The notes beneath the pieces are model-generated. The model saw only the letters and a list, made by a program, of their open reading frames with translations, searched no databases and had not been told where the DNA came from. 64,000 nt of DNA from the NCBI GenBank assembly GCA_963709505.1, contig CAVPXC010000005.1:124001-188000 (forward strand), in the 5' to 3' direction. This document shows, in pieces, positions 41,463-50,895 of the stretch (position 1 is its first letter; every line of letters starts with the position of its first letter). Position numbers and translations under genes: made by a program. The DNA comes from CAVPXC01 sp963709505. Its GTDB lineage: Bacteria; Chloroflexota; Anaerolineae; JAAEKA01.

Positions 41463-41777
41463 TTTTGTTCTCATTAGTGAACACGCAGACAAGCGACAAG
41501 TGGCTTCCGCCGCCTCGTCTCCTTGCCTCCTTGTCTACTGTACCACGATTGTGTTAGAAAAACGTCGGCGGAGTGTTGGAATTGCATTAGAGGTTGGTTC
41601 TCGCGCTTGCCGACCGATGGCCGGCGCCCCCCTTCGACGCATCACCGTAATCGCCCCCCCCGACACCATCCTGCCTAAGGTTGATCGGAGCACCCCCACA
41701 CGATCGGGCTCCGCATTGCGCAAGAGCACAGTCACAGACACAAGCTAGGATGCACATGCTTGCGCAATAATGCACCC

Positions 41778-41948
41778 TTAGTGTGGGAGCAAGGAAATCA
41801 CCCCTACCACAAGGGCTCCCACGATCAGACCCAGGATGCCCCCTCTGTCCGGGTCTTTCCGTAGGCGCACAGCATACCACTCACCGAAAACGCTGGCTAG
41901 CACACAGAAAACCACTTCTGTAATCAAGACTGGTATGGCAGTAACCAT
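41778..41948 (-). CDS. Small two-helix membrane protein, paralog of the one at 18557-18730
   Basis: 56 residues from the ATG at 41948, with GGAG seven bases upstream. Two hydrophobic segments (PVLITEVVFCVLASVFGEW and LGLIVGALVVGVISLL) surround the loop YAVRLRKDPDRGG. The match to the 18557-18730 protein covers FC..A..FGEW.A.RL...PD.GG. The shared pattern in two unlinked places argues for a real, unnamed family. Function unknown. The region 41949-42403 shows no gene; a TACAAT near 42300 is the only promoter-like site. Confidence 0.7.
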   Translation of the reverse strand: MVTAIPVLITEVVFCVLASVFGEWYAVRLRKDPDRGGILGLIVGALVVGVISLLPH

Positions 41949-42403
41949 TGGCGATCTCCTGTTCCTGGCCACCACAGGCCGAGTGGTTGTGGCGGCTCTA
42001 TCTTCCACGTTGGTCCTAGGAGCGACAATTCTGTCCCATGCCAACTCAGGCGTCAACCCTGACTACTGTCCGACCCAGTGGGTTACAATGGCGATGCGGC
42101 AATTCCGGTGTCGAGTAGCGCTGTAGGGTATCATACCAGCCTTTTAATGCGCTCGCTTGACGTTTCCCCTACCGCAGGTTGCCGGAATGCCAACGCTGCG
42201 GGGCTGCAAATAGGATCGCTGCTCTAGGCAAGCGCCCAGAAAATCGTGCAACATGAGCCGGTGCCCGATCGTGCAAACTGGCGCAAGCGAGCGTTCGCGG
42301 GTACAATAGCGCTCAAAGCCACTGCATTTCGACTTCCCCGGTCTTCTCGGTGACTCCGCGTTGCCGGCAAGATGTACGCGGGTGTGCAAAGGAGGATACC
42401 CCA

Positions 42404-43566
42404 ATGTTTGACTTCATCACCGACGAACATCGCATGATTCAAGAGACGGCGCGTGATTTTGCGCAAAAGGAAATCGCGCCCATTGCCGCGCATTTCGACG
42501 AGACCGGCGACTTCCCCATAGACACCGTGCGAAAGATGGGCGCGCTGGGCTTTATGGGCATTGAGACGCCGGAAGTCTATGGCGGCGCAGGCATGGATAC
42601 CCTGGCTTATGTCGTGGCCCTCGAGGAAATCTGCAAGGTCGACGCCAGCCACGGCACGATCATGTCAGTCAACAACTCGCTCTACAGCCATGGCCTGATC
42701 AAGTATGGCACCGAAGCCCAGAAGCAAAAGTACCTGAAGCCAGTGGCCAGCGGCCAAAAGATCGGCGCCTATAGCCTGACCGAGCCGATGAGTGGCTCGG
42801 ACGCCGGCAACATGCGCACACGCGCTTTACTCAACTCGGCCGGCACCCACTATCTGCTCAACGGCCGTAAATCATGGGTGACTTCGGCGCCGTACGCCAA
42901 TATCGTCGTCGTCTTTATGATGACTGCGCCTGAGAAGAAGCACAAAGGCGTGACGGCCTTCATCGTCGAGACCGACAAGCCAGGCTTCTCGCGCGGTAAG
43001 AAGAGCCCAAGCTGGGCATCCGAGCCAGCGCCACCAGCGAGATCCACTTCGACAACTACGAGTGCCCGATCGAGAATCGGCTCGGCGACGAAGGCGAGGG
43101 TTTCAAGATCGCCATGACCGTGCTGGACGCCGGCCGCATCGGTATTGCCAGTCAAGCCCTGGGCATCGCAGAGGCCGCGCTGGCGGCAAGCATCGCCTAT
43201 GCACGGGAGCGTGAGGCCTTTGGCCAGAAGATCGGGCAGTTCCAGATGATCCAGCAGAAGCTGGCCGACATGGCCTGCCGGGTGGATGCTAGCCGGCTGC
43301 TGATCTACCAGGCGGCGCTGGCTAAGATGGCTTCCGTCAAGACCGGCCAACGCTACACGCTGGAGGCCAGCATGGCCAAGCTCTTCGCCAGCGAAACCGC
43401 CAACTTCTGCGCCACCGAGGCGATCCAAATCCACGGTGGCATGGGCTACAGCCAGGAGCTGCCGCTAGAGCGCTACTTCCGCGACGCCAAGATTACGCAG
43501 ATCTACGAAGGCACCAGCGAGATCCAGCGCATGGTGATCGCGCGCAACCTGACGGGATTGCATTGA
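42404..43566 (+). CDS. Acyl-CoA dehydrogenase (short/branched-chain type), one frameshift
   Basis: An FAD enzyme of fatty-acid or branched-chain amino-acid catabolism that oxidises acyl-CoA to enoyl-CoA. GGAGG lies ahead of the ATG at 42404. Motifs: YSLTEPMSGSDAG (FAD/substrate site), WVTSAPYAN, ATEAIQIHGGMGYSQELPLER, and IYEGTSEIQR with the catalytic Glu. A missing G near 43008 breaks the frame; repair gives GKKEPKLGIRASATSEIHFD. The repaired length of about 387 residues is normal. No electron-transfer flavoprotein or thiolase genes are nearby. Confidence 0.92.
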
Positions 43567-43618
43567 CATCATGCGAGGATTGTGCTAGAACTCCCTTCAC
43601 TGTCGAAACCGTGAGGGA

Positions 43619-44355
43619 ATGATGAGCATCACTGCCAAAGAAACGCTTGTGCCCTTAACCTTGCAGACCGTATCGGCTCCAACATCGGGGGGAGCCAACG
43701 GTGGTGGGCGGCTGCCGCTCAATAGCGGCGACCGATTGACGCGCATCGAGTTCGAGCGGCGCTATGAGGCGTATCCGGACTCGAAAGCCGAACTGATAGA
43801 AGGAGTTGTCTACGTGTCATCTCCTGTTCGTGTTCGCAACCACGGCCAGCTTCACAGCTTGATCATGACGTGGCTTGGTACCTATTGGGCCGCCACGCCA
43901 GGTGTTACGGTGGGCGACAACATCACCGTGCGTCTCGATCTGGAAAATGAACCCCAACCCGACGGATGCGTATGGATGGAACGCTCAGGCAATACCCGGA
44001 TCGACTCCGACGACTACCTCGCGGGCGCGCCTGACTCATTGTCGAAGTAGCCGCCAGCAGCGTAGCATACGATCTTCACGATAAGCTCCGAGTTTATCGC
44101 CGCAACGGCGTACAAGAGTATTTGGTGCTCGTGGCCTATGAACGGGAGGTCCGTTGGTTCAACTGGCAGGGTGGTGAGGACCGGCTACTTACCCCCGACG
44201 ACAACGGCATCCTCCGAAGCCAGGTCTTCCCTGGCCTGTGGCTCGACCCGGCGCGCTTTTGGAATAGAGACGTAGCCGGTGTATTGGCGCTGCTCCAGCT
44301 CGGTCTGGCGACACCGGAACACGCCGAGCTCGTTCATCGACTCAGCCAAGCATGA
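43619..44355 (+). CDS. Uma2-family PD-(D/E)XK endonuclease, one frameshift
   Basis: The DUF820/Uma2 fold is seen in LTRIEFERRYEAYPDSKAEL, IEGVVYVSSPV, DCVxME-like QPDGCVWMER and, after repair, PDLIVEVAASSVAYDLHDK followed by YRRNGVQEYLVL. One C is missing near 44037; restoring it joins the halves. These putative nucleases are greatly expanded in Chloroflexota and cyanobacteria; their biological role is unclear. Repaired length is about 245 residues. Confidence 0.82.
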
Positions 44356-44382
44356 CGCGAAAGTCACGAAACCCGCAAAAGG

Positions 44383-44417
44383 GCCCTTCGGCAAAACTCC
44401 AGCCCGAAGGGCTTTTT
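44383..44417 (+). terminator. Rho-independent terminator after the Uma2 gene
   Basis: Stem GCCCTTCGG/CCGAAGGGC with a 12-base loop followed by TTTTT at 44413-44417. Confidence 0.88.
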
Positions 44418-44478
44418 CGTTTCATCTTTTCTCCAGTCGCTTGGCCTTCCGACCTCCGCACCCTCCACCCTTCACCCT

Positions 44479-45561
44479 TCACTCTTCACCGGCCCGCCCC
44501 GAGCTAGCTTCCTTCTTCTCAGCCCACACCAACATGGCCAAGACAATCACACTCAGGACGATCAAGGCAATCAACTTGTAGATGCGCGGGCCGATGCTCA
44601 ACGCCAACAGGCCAAAAGCTGCGCAAAAGGCATAGTAGCCCAACACGATCTGTCGCTGGCCCAGGCCCAAGTCAAGCAAGCGAAAGTGCAGGTGGTCGCG
44701 GCCGCCCTGGCCAGGCGATTGCCCGCGCCGTTTGCGTCGCCAGATCAGCCAGGCCACGTCGACGATGGGCAGGCCCAGCACCATCAGCACAGTGGCCATG
44801 CGCGCGCCGCCGATGATGCCCAGCGCGGCCACGGCAAAGCCCAGGAAATATGAGCCATTGCTGCCCATGAAAATGCGCGCCGGGCTGAAATTCCACGGCA
44901 AGAAGCCCAGGGTCGCGCCCAGCAGCGCCAATGGCAGGATGGCCACTGAGAGCTGCGGCGGCTCGGCGCGAAAAAGCATGTGAATCACCAGCACGGCCGA
45001 GAGGATCGCAGTCACTCCCGCAGCCAGCCCATCCAGCCCGTCCAGCCAATTGACCGTGTTCATCGCGCCCAAGAACCAGAAAGCTGTCAGCGCCCACACG
45101 ACCAGGTCGGGGAAAACGATCTGCGCGGTGGCATCGGTAAAGGGATTGTTGACCCGCTCGATGAAGATCAACGTTACGATGGCGATGGCCGCGCTGCCGA
45201 GCTGTACGAGGATCTGGCCGCGCCAGCTCAGCTCGCGCTTGTCGTCGACCAACCCCATGGCGAAGGCGAACGCGCTGCCAAGCAGCAGTCCCACCAGCCG
45301 TGTCGTTTCCTTGGGATCTTCGCTCGGCGGCAGCCAGCGGCGCAACAGAAGCACAGCAACCAACACTGTGATGGTGAAGGCGGCGACCATGGACACACCC
45401 CCCGTGCGCGGGATGTCACCCTGGTGCTGGCGCCGCCCGCCTGGACGATCCACCAGCCCCCAACGGTGACCCAGTCTCCCCGCAAGGGGCGTGAGCAGCA
45501 CGGCCAGCAGGAGAGCCATAACAAAGACCGCAACAAAGATGGGGGCAAAGTCGCTGATCAC
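44479..45561 (-). CDS. WecA/MraY-like polyprenyl-phosphate sugar-1-phosphate transferase
   Basis: About 360 residues with some eleven membrane helices. I start at the GTG at 45561, because a TATAAT box ends eight bases upstream; an earlier in-frame start is possible. Family motifs: GLVDRPGGRRQHQGDIPRTGG, the Asp pair in MGLVDDKRELSWRGQ, NTVNWLDGLDGLAAG (catalytic Asp), FLPWNFSPARIFMGSNGS and the His-rich DHLHFRLLDLGL. It would transfer HexNAc-1-P to undecaprenyl phosphate for teichoic acid-, O-antigen- or wall-linked glycans. It resembles the WecA/TagO branch more than MraY. Confidence 0.88.
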   Translation of the reverse strand: MISDFAPIFVAVFVMALLLAVLLTPLAGRLGHRWGLVDRPGGRRQHQGDIPRTGGVSMVAAFTITVLVAVLLLRRWLPPSEDPKETTRLVGLLLGSAFAFAMGLVDDKRELSWRGQILVQLGSAAIAIVTLIFIERVNNPFTDATAQIVFPDLVVWALTAFWFLGAMNTVNWLDGLDGLAAGVTAILSAVLVIHMLFRAEPPQLSVAILPLALLGATLGFLPWNFSPARIFMGSNGSYFLGFAVAALGIIGGARMATVLMVLGLPIVDVAWLIWRRKRRGQSPGQGGRDHLHFRLLDLGLGQRQIVLGYYAFCAAFGLLALSIGPRIYKLIALIVLSVIVLAMLVWAEKKEASSGRAGEE

Positions 45562-45568
45562 GCCTGCG

Positions 45569-45574
45569 ATTATA
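45569..45574 (-). promoter_or_regulatory. -10 box directly before the WecA-like gene
   Basis: TATAAT on the minus strand, seven bases before the GTG start at 45561. The -35 region at the usual distance is poor. Confidence 0.5.
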
Positions 45575-45757
45575 CCATAACGCTGCACGACCTGACAGCT
45601 TCCGGGGGCCTGTCGGCCATCTATGCAAACGATGGGGCTCGGTTGGCCCCTCCGCCCGCTCACCTATCCTCGGAACTGGTGAGCCAGGGTCCGGGGTGCT
45701 TCGCAAGAAGGCAGCGCAGACCGGCCCGCGCGGCTAGTACAGGTTAAGATGAAGTCT

Positions 45758-45786
45758 TTGCTCCCAAACCTAGCCTGTGCTATCAT
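45758..45786 (+). promoter_or_regulatory. Promoter of the FemABX gene
   Basis: TTGCTC (45758-45763), a 17-base spacer and TATCAT (45781-45786), nine bases before the ATG at 45796; leaderless or nearly so. Confidence 0.55.
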
Positions 45787-45795
45787 CGCCTTACC

Positions 45796-46854
45796 ATGCC
45801 CAATTTCGACCTGGTCTCAACCCAAGCCCGTACCCTGCCCGACGATCGCTGGGATGCATTTGTCGCCGCACACCCGGATGGCCACTTGCTGCAAAGCAGC
45901 CGTTGGGCCGCGCTTAAGTGTCGCTTCGGCTGGCAAGCCCAACGCGTGGCGCTGATGGCCGATGGCGAGATCGTAGCAGGCGGACAGGTGCTAGTGCGGC
46001 GACTGCCATGGGGCCAGACCCTGGCCTATGTGCCCAAGGGGCCTTTGGTCGACTGGCGCAAACCGGCCCAGGTACGCGGCCTGATGGAGGGATTGCGCCA
46101 GGTCGCCTTAGCGCACCGAGCCGCGCTGCTCAAACTGGAGCCGGACCTGCCCAATTCCCCGCTGCTCGACCTCCAATTGCAGAGTTACGGACTCCGCTGC
46201 GGCCACCCCGTGCAGCCGCGCAGCACGATCCACATCGATCTAAGCGGTGGGTCCGAGGCGGTGCTGGCCGGAATGAAACAAAAATGGCGCTACAACGTCC
46301 GCCTGTCCGAGCGCAAGGGTGTGTTCGTGCGGCCGATGGCCGCCGCCGATTTTCCGGCCTTCCTGGCTATGAACGCAGAGACCGGCCAGCGTGATGGCTT
46401 CGGCGTCCACCAAGCCGCCTACTACGAAACGGCGTTCGAGCTGTTTCCACCCAACCAGGCCCGCTGGTTGATGGCCGAGGCAGAAGGGCAGCCGCTGGCC
46501 GCGATTGTCGTCTTCGCCCTGGGCCAGAAAAGTTGGTACATGTGGGGCGCCAGCAATAGCCTGGAGCGCCAGCGCATGCCCAACCACGCGCTGCAGTGGG
46601 CCGGCTTGACCTGGGCCTCCGAGCGGGGCTGCCGCACTTACGACCTGTGGGGCATTCCCGACGAGGTAGGTACCGATCCCGAACGCTGGAACGACGATTA
46701 CGCCGAGCAACACGGCGGGCTCTGGGGCGTCTATCGATTCAAACAGGGCTTTGGCGGCCAGGTCGTGCGCTATACTGGCGCCTGGGATCTGCCCCACTCC
46801 CGCATCGGTTATCGACTCTATTACGGCGCGCGCCGCCTGCGCCAGCCGCGCTAA
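45796..46854 (+). CDS. FemABX-type peptidoglycan bridge / GNAT-fold aminoacyltransferase
   Basis: 352 residues with the double-GNAT layout of FemX and related proteins: GHLLQSSRWAALKCRFGW near the N-terminus, KQKWRYNVRLSERKGVFVR in the middle, and WYMWGASNSLERQRMPNHAL with YDLWGIPDEV near the end. FemX proteins add amino acids from aminoacyl-tRNA to the peptidoglycan stem peptide, usually on the cytoplasmic side of the membrane. The specific amino acid cannot be told. It stands divergently from the WecA-like gene, which also acts on polyprenyl-linked envelope precursors. Confidence 0.88.
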   Translation: MPNFDLVSTQARTLPDDRWDAFVAAHPDGHLLQSSRWAALKCRFGWQAQRVALMADGEIVAGGQVLVRRLPWGQTLAYVPKGPLVDWRKPAQVRGLMEGLRQVALAHRAALLKLEPDLPNSPLLDLQLQSYGLRCGHPVQPRSTIHIDLSGGSEAVLAGMKQKWRYNVRLSERKGVFVRPMAAADFPAFLAMNAETGQRDGFGVHQAAYYETAFELFPPNQARWLMAEAEGQPLAAIVVFALGQKSWYMWGASNSLERQRMPNHALQWAGLTWASERGCRTYDLWGIPDEVGTDPERWNDDYAEQHGGLWGVYRFKQGFGGQVVRYTGAWDLPHSRIGYRLYYGARRLRQPR

Positions 46855-46857
46855 ATC

Positions 46858-46942
46858 GACTTCGGAGGTCTTCCGTGACCTCCGAAGTCTGTTCCCATCG
46901 CATACCAGCAGACCTCGGAGGTTGCCGAAAACCTCCGAGGTC
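46858..46942 (+). repeat. Two CCTCGGAGG-family hairpins
   Basis: Hairpin 1 has 13-bp arms at 46858-46870 and 46877-46889 (GACTTCGGAGGTC type). Hairpin 2 has 13-bp arms at 46911-46923 and 46930-46942. They fill the gap between the FemABX and DinB-like genes. Confidence 0.85.
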
Positions 46943-46958
46943 GCAAAGGAGACACCCC

Positions 46959-47675
46959 ATGGCAACAAAAGCGATGCTACTGGACCTACTGCACCGGGCA
47001 CAGCGCGACGAAGACGAATTCGCGGCCTCCCTGAGCCAGGCCGAGCGTCTGACCGCCGGTGCCGAGAACGACTGGTCCCCCAAAGACGAGATCGCTCACG
47101 CGGCAGCCTGGATTGAACGCCTCGTCCTGAGGATCAAGACACCGCCAGGCGAAGTGCCAGCCTCGCCCATCGACGACGTCGACTGGGAAAACGCGGCGAT
47201 CTTCAATGCCCACCGGCAGCAATCCATGGAGGAAATCCTGGCCTACGCGATACAATCCCGTGAGGGCCTGCTCGCCACGGTGGAAGCCCTGTCCGAGGAA
47301 GACTTGAACGATCCCGCCCTGCTGCCCTGGCTGATGGCCGGCCCACTGTGGCGGCGCGTCGCAGGCACCGGGTACACCCATCCCATGATCCACTACGCGG
47401 CTTACCTGACCCGGCACGGCCAGGCGGCGCTCGCCACGTGCATGGAGGAAGAGGGTGCGGCGCGTCTTGGCGCGCTCGACGACTCGCCCACATGGCGCGG
47501 CGAGATTCTGTACAACCTGGCGTGCCAATATGCCCTGAACGGCGAACGCGGGAAGGCCTTGGCTCTCCTATCAGAGTCCCTGAGCCTTCAACCCGATCTG
47601 CGCGAGTGGTCGAAGCAGGATGCCGACCTGGTATCGCTGCACGAGGACCCCGCTTTTCTGGCGCTGGTTGGTTAA
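46959..47675 (+). CDS. DinB/ClbS(DfsB)-like four-helix protein with TPR end-of-group tail
   Basis: 238 residues, AAAGGAG before the ATG. The first 160 residues match the ClbS/DfsB branch of DinB-like helix bundles (MATKAMLLDLLHRAQRDEDE, NDWSPKDEIAHAAAWIERLV). ClbS protects against colibactin, and other relatives are thiol-dependent metalloenzymes; the activity here is unknown. The C-terminal 50 residues form a TPR end-of-group motif (YNLACQYALNGERGKALALL, DLREWSKQDADLVSLHEDP). This combination is common in Anaerolineae. Confidence 0.75.
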   Translation: MATKAMLLDLLHRAQRDEDEFAASLSQAERLTAGAENDWSPKDEIAHAAAWIERLVLRIKTPPGEVPASPIDDVDWENAAIFNAHRQQSMEEILAYAIQSREGLLATVEALSEEDLNDPALLPWLMAGPLWRRVAGTGYTHPMIHYAAYLTRHGQAALATCMEEEGAARLGALDDSPTWRGEILYNLACQYALNGERGKALALLSESLSLQPDLREWSKQDADLVSLHEDPAFLALVG

Positions 47676-47704
47676 TGCAGGTGACCGGCGCAAAGGACGA
47701 GAGA

Positions 47705-47733
47705 TTGAACTTTCTTGCCCTCGCGGCTATAAT
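47705..47733 (+). promoter_or_regulatory. Strong leaderless promoter of the nucleotidyltransferase-like gene
   Basis: TTGAAC (47705-47710), an exact 17-base spacer and TATAAT (47728-47733), followed after six bases by the ATG at 47740. Confidence 0.75.
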
Positions 47734-47739
47734 TTGATC

Positions 47740-48369
47740 ATGCAATCGGCAAGACCTTCGACGACCTTAGTGCGACGCACGATTATAGACATGGCTTTGC
47801 GCCGCCAACGACCCGGTAGCGGCAGTTCAGTCGCGTTCCTCACTGAAAGGACCACGTTCATGACATGGCCTGATCTTTCCACCGTGCTTACTTCTGTTCC
47901 ATGGGCGGTCGTAGGCGCCGTGGCGACTCGATTGTACATGCCCGAACGGCTAACTCGTGATCTGGACATTGCCATTTGGGTCGGCGATGCCGCAGAAGCA
48001 CAAGGAAAACTGGCAACTGCCGGGTTTGTCAAGCAAGGTGATCGGAGTATCGGAGGCGCCACCTGGCAAACGCCCGACGGGCACCTGATCGACATCATAG
48101 AGGGAAGAGAATCTTGGTGGCCACAGGCATTGGCCGAGGCAGAGACGAACCGTGATGGCGCTGGACTGCCAATTTTACCGCTGAGTTACCTCATCTACAT
48201 GAAGATGCAGGCTAGTCGCCCCCAGGACTTAGGAGATCTTGCCCGAATGCTGGGACAAGCTGATGATGATAGCCTGGACAAAGTGCGTGTCTTTTTCCGC
48301 AGACACTCCCCCGACGACCTTCAAGACCTGGAGAGCTTGATCAAGCTTGGCAAGCTAGAGGCCCAGTAA
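47740..48369 (+). CDS. Nucleotidyltransferase-fold protein (AbiEii/DUF6036-like)
   Basis: 209 residues from the ATG at 47740, chosen because a consensus promoter ends six bases upstream. The minimal nucleotidyltransferase pattern is visible: AVVGAVATRLYMPERLTRDLDIAIWV, with the DxD acidic pair, then HLIDIIEGRESWW. Relatives act as antitoxin-like or toxin-like partners in AbiEii and MNT systems, or are uncharacterised. No partner gene lies next to it, so I do not call a toxin-antitoxin pair. Confidence 0.65.
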   Translation: MQSARPSTTLVRRTIIDMALRRQRPGSGSSVAFLTERTTFMTWPDLSTVLTSVPWAVVGAVATRLYMPERLTRDLDIAIWVGDAAEAQGKLATAGFVKQGDRSIGGATWQTPDGHLIDIIEGRESWWPQALAEAETNRDGAGLPILPLSYLIYMKMQASRPQDLGDLARMLGQADDDSLDKVRVFFRRHSPDDLQDLESLIKLGKLEAQ

Positions 48370-48474
48370 GAGCTGAATACGTTCTGGTCCGCCAAACCCT
48401 CGACTTCGCCCGCACCTTGTTCCTCTGAGCAGCGGACATCTTTTCAGAACTATGGCACGGGGTCGTCCCAAAAA

Positions 48475-48508
48475 GAACGGTCCGGTCACCGAAGACCGGA
48501 CCGTTCTC
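48475..48508 (-). terminator. Rho-independent terminator of the leucyl aminopeptidase gene
   Basis: Perfect 13-bp arms (48475-48487 and 48496-48508) with an 8-base loop; on the minus strand the stem is followed by a T-run (48475-48471). It lies between convergent genes and could also act on the plus-strand transcript. Nothing else is seen in 48370-48564. Confidence 0.82.
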
Positions 48509-48564
48509 TGTCGCCACAAAAAGAAGCTCCACTCTTTCGACGAGGCCTCGTGCTTCTGCAAGCG

Positions 48565-50082
48565 TCACACGGAGCAGTAGCTCTGCAATAGCTGGAACAA
48601 CAACCGCGCGCCGAAGCCGTTGGCGCCTCGAGCCAGGAAGGGGCTGTTTTCCTCCTGCCAGACCGGGCCGGCGATGTCCAGATGCGCCCACGGAAAGCCC
48701 TCGGCGAACTCGCGCAGGAACAGCGCGGCGATGATCGATCCGCCCCAGCGGCCGCCGCTGTTCTTCATGTCGGCCACGTCGGTGTCGATCATCTTGCGAT
48801 AGGGCTTCCAAATCGGCATTGGCCACAAAGGCTCCCCGGTGAGCTCGCTAGCATTCAGCAGCCGGCCGCGCAGGTCCTCGTCGTCGCAGAACACGCCTGC
48901 GATCTCCGGCCCAAGGGCGACCACCATGCTGCCGGTGAGAGTCGCGACATCCACCACTGCCGCGGGATTGTAACGCGTGGCGTAGCACAGCGCGTCGGCA
49001 AGCACCTGCCGGCCCTCGGCGTCGGTGCTGATGATCTCCACCGTCTTGCCGTTCATCGCCTTGACCACGTCGCCCGGCTTGATCGCGTTGCCGGCGGGCA
49101 TGTTCTCGGTGGACGGAATCAGGCCCACAGCGTGCACGGGGAGATTCAGGCTTGCTGCCGTCATCAGCGCGGCGGCGGTGGCCGCGCCCCCGCCCATATC
49201 ATCCTTCATCCTCCACATCCCCTCGCTCGGCTTGATGCTGATGCCGCCAGTGTCGAAGGTGATCGCCTTGCCGACCAATACCACGGTGGGCACGGTCGCG
49301 ACATCGACGCCCTGCGGAATGTGTTCCAGAACGATGAACTGGCCCTCTTCGGTGCTGCCGCGTGCGATGCCCAGGAATGAGCCTGCGCCCAGCTCAGCCA
49401 TCTCCTTCTCCCCCAAAACATCGACCTTCAGTCCGATCGGCTCGGCGCGCTCGCGGATGCGACGGGCCAGCTCTCTCGGGGTAAGGTAATTCGCCGGCTC
49501 GTTGACCAGATCACGCGCCCAATTAGCCTGCTCGCCAACGATCTGCCCGGAACGTGCACCTTCACCAACCGCGGCAAGCTTCTCCGCGTCCGCCTCAAGC
49601 ACGGTCATCGCGGCGATCTCCGGCTTGTCTTTATCGTTGCCATCGCGTTTGTATGAGTTGAACCGATACGCACCGAGCAGCGATCCCTCAACCACGGCCT
49701 GCGCGGCGTCAGTGACACTGAGCCCGCCGCGGCCTGCGCCGTGCACGATTGTGCTGAAACGGGTCAGCCCCAACCCGCGCACCCGCTTTGCGGCCGCGGC
49801 CGCGGCCTGGCGCGCCCGATTGAGCTTAAACTCCTCCTCTTTGCCCAGGCCGGCGATCAGCACGCGCTTCGCCGGCAGCGCACCGTTGGTGTAGAGCACA
49901 TGCGTCTCACCGATCTTGCCCTTGAAGTCACCGGCGGCCATGATCTGAGTCACCAATCCGCCCAGCGCCTCGTCGACGGCCTTGAGCGCACCGCTGGGCT
50001 CGGTCACGCCCTCGAAGAGGTTGACGACGAGCAGCTCGGTTTCTTCCTGCTGTAGCGTTCCTTGTTTGACTGTGATTTCCAT
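48565..50082 (-). CDS. pepA: Leucyl aminopeptidase (M17 family)
   Basis: 505 residues, the family norm. It removes N-terminal residues from peptides in the cytoplasm with two metal ions. The metal and active-site region shows VLVGKAITFDTGGISIKP (Lys, Asp), MKDDMGGGAA (Asp), and STDAEGRQVLADAL (Asp, Glu, Arg); the usual NTDAEGRL has become STDAEGRQ, a mild change. The C-terminus holds HLDIAGPVW. GAAAGG precedes the ATG. Confidence 0.95.
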   Translation of the reverse strand: MEITVKQGTLQQEETELLVVNLFEGVTEPSGALKAVDEALGGLVTQIMAAGDFKGKIGETHVLYTNGALPAKRVLIAGLGKEEEFKLNRARQAAAAAAKRVRGLGLTRFSTIVHGAGRGGLSVTDAAQAVVEGSLLGAYRFNSYKRDGNDKDKPEIAAMTVLEADAEKLAAVGEGARSGQIVGEQANWARDLVNEPANYLTPRELARRIRERAEPIGLKVDVLGEKEMAELGAGSFLGIARGSTEEGQFIVLEHIPQGVDVATVPTVVLVGKAITFDTGGISIKPSEGMWRMKDDMGGGAATAAALMTAASLNLPVHAVGLIPSTENMPAGNAIKPGDVVKAMNGKTVEIISTDAEGRQVLADALCYATRYNPAAVVDVATLTGSMVVALGPEIAGVFCDDEDLRGRLLNASELTGEPLWPMPIWKPYRKMIDTDVADMKNSGGRWGGSIIAALFLREFAEGFPWAHLDIAGPVWQEENSPFLARGANGFGARLLFQLLQSYCSV

Positions 50083-50104
50083 CTGATTCTAAACCTTTCG
50101 TTAT

Positions 50105-50185
50105 GTTATGTCATACTAAGGGCCGCCGAAGCATCCCCGGTTGCAGCCAAACCGGGATTCTTCGGCGCAGACACCTCAGAATGAC
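50105..50185 (+). repeat. Decayed inverted repeat of the GCCGAAG family
   Basis: TGTCATACTAAGGGCCGCCG and the opposing CTTCGGCG...CTCAGAATGAC resemble the 32143-32224 and 59241-59314 elements but with several mismatches. It lies between the uracil-DNA glycosylase stop and the pepA start, overlapping the last 10 bases of the former. Confidence 0.55.
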
Positions 50186-50829
50186 TGGATCTCATTCTTA
50201 AGCCTGCGCAGGTGCTGCAAAGCCTCTTGCACCCGCACCTGATTGCCGGCCTGGTTAGTCCACTGCGAGGCGCCAGAGGGGTGCGGCAACGGCGCCAGCC
50301 GTGCGCCGGACGGCAGGTACTGGCTGGCCCACGAGGTCAGCACGTCGTCGTCAACAGGGCGAACAAACACTCGCCCTACCATATCCTCCAGCCTGGCCAA
50401 CTTCAGAAAACGGCCGATGGCAAGTCCACCCACCGGCACCACCACCTGCGGCTGTATCAACGCCAACTCCTGCTCCAACCACGACCGGCACAACGCCTGT
50501 TCCGTCTTGCTTGCCACACGGTCGCCACGGCCGGATGGGTGCGGACCGGGATAGCACTTGGTGATAGCGGTCATGTAGTTGACACTGCGAAAATCATCCT
50601 CCGCCCAGCCGGCCTCGGCCAGCCAGCGGAAGAGCCGCTTGCCGGCCGGCCCGCTGAACGGTCGTCGGGTCTGGCTTGCCTCGACCTTGCCCGGCGCCTG
50701 GCCGACGACCATCAACCGGGCGTTGACAGGCCCGGCGACGATGGGCGGGGATGCGATCCAGAAGCCGGCTTCGGCGCAGCGCCGGCAGGCCGCGATCTGG
50801 CTATGCAGGGTACCATCGGCATCGGACAT
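50176..50829 (-). CDS. Uracil-DNA glycosylase superfamily protein, Fe-S type (UdgB/family 4-5 like)
   Basis: 217 residues. Removes uracil or related lesions from DNA. Motif 1 is MVVGQAPGKVEA, motif 3 is LPHPSGASQW. Cysteines in AACRRCAEAG, TKCYPGPHPSG and ALCRSWLEQ are placed to bind the 4Fe-4S cluster typical of families 4 and 5. The start ATG at 50829 is preceded after seven bases by TATAAT (50842-50837), another leaderless candidate. Confidence 0.85.
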   Translation of the reverse strand: MSDADGTLHSQIAACRRCAEAGFWIASPPIVAGPVNARLMVVGQAPGKVEASQTRRPFSGPAGKRLFRWLAEAGWAEDDFRSVNYMTAITKCYPGPHPSGRGDRVASKTEQALCRSWLEQELALIQPQVVVPVGGLAIGRFLKLARLEDMVGRVFVRPVDDDVLTSWASQYLPSGARLAPLPHPSGASQWTNQAGNQVRVQEALQHLRRLKNEIQSF

Positions 50830-50836
50830 GGCGGAG

Positions 50837-50888
50837 ATTATACCACAAACGGACCTTTTGCCATCCTTTGTCGAGCCTGTGTTATAAT
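50837..50888. promoter_or_regulatory. Divergent back-to-back leaderless promoters
   Basis: On the minus strand TATAAT at 50842-50837 ends seven bases before the glycosylase ATG. On the plus strand TTGCCA (50858-50863), a 19-base spacer and TATAAT (50883-50888) lie seven bases before the epimerase ATG at 50896. The whole intergenic region is only 66 bases. Confidence 0.65.
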
Positions 50889-50895
50889 TGCGGCC

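Noticed and set aside
41463..41777. Gene between dnaK and the small membrane protein
   Set aside because: Open frames here are short, have no ribosome site and repetitive composition; nothing supports coding.
47740..48369. Toxin-antitoxin pair around the nucleotidyltransferase-like gene
   Set aside because: No HEPN or AbiEi-type partner lies on either side; the gene has its own promoter and stands alone.
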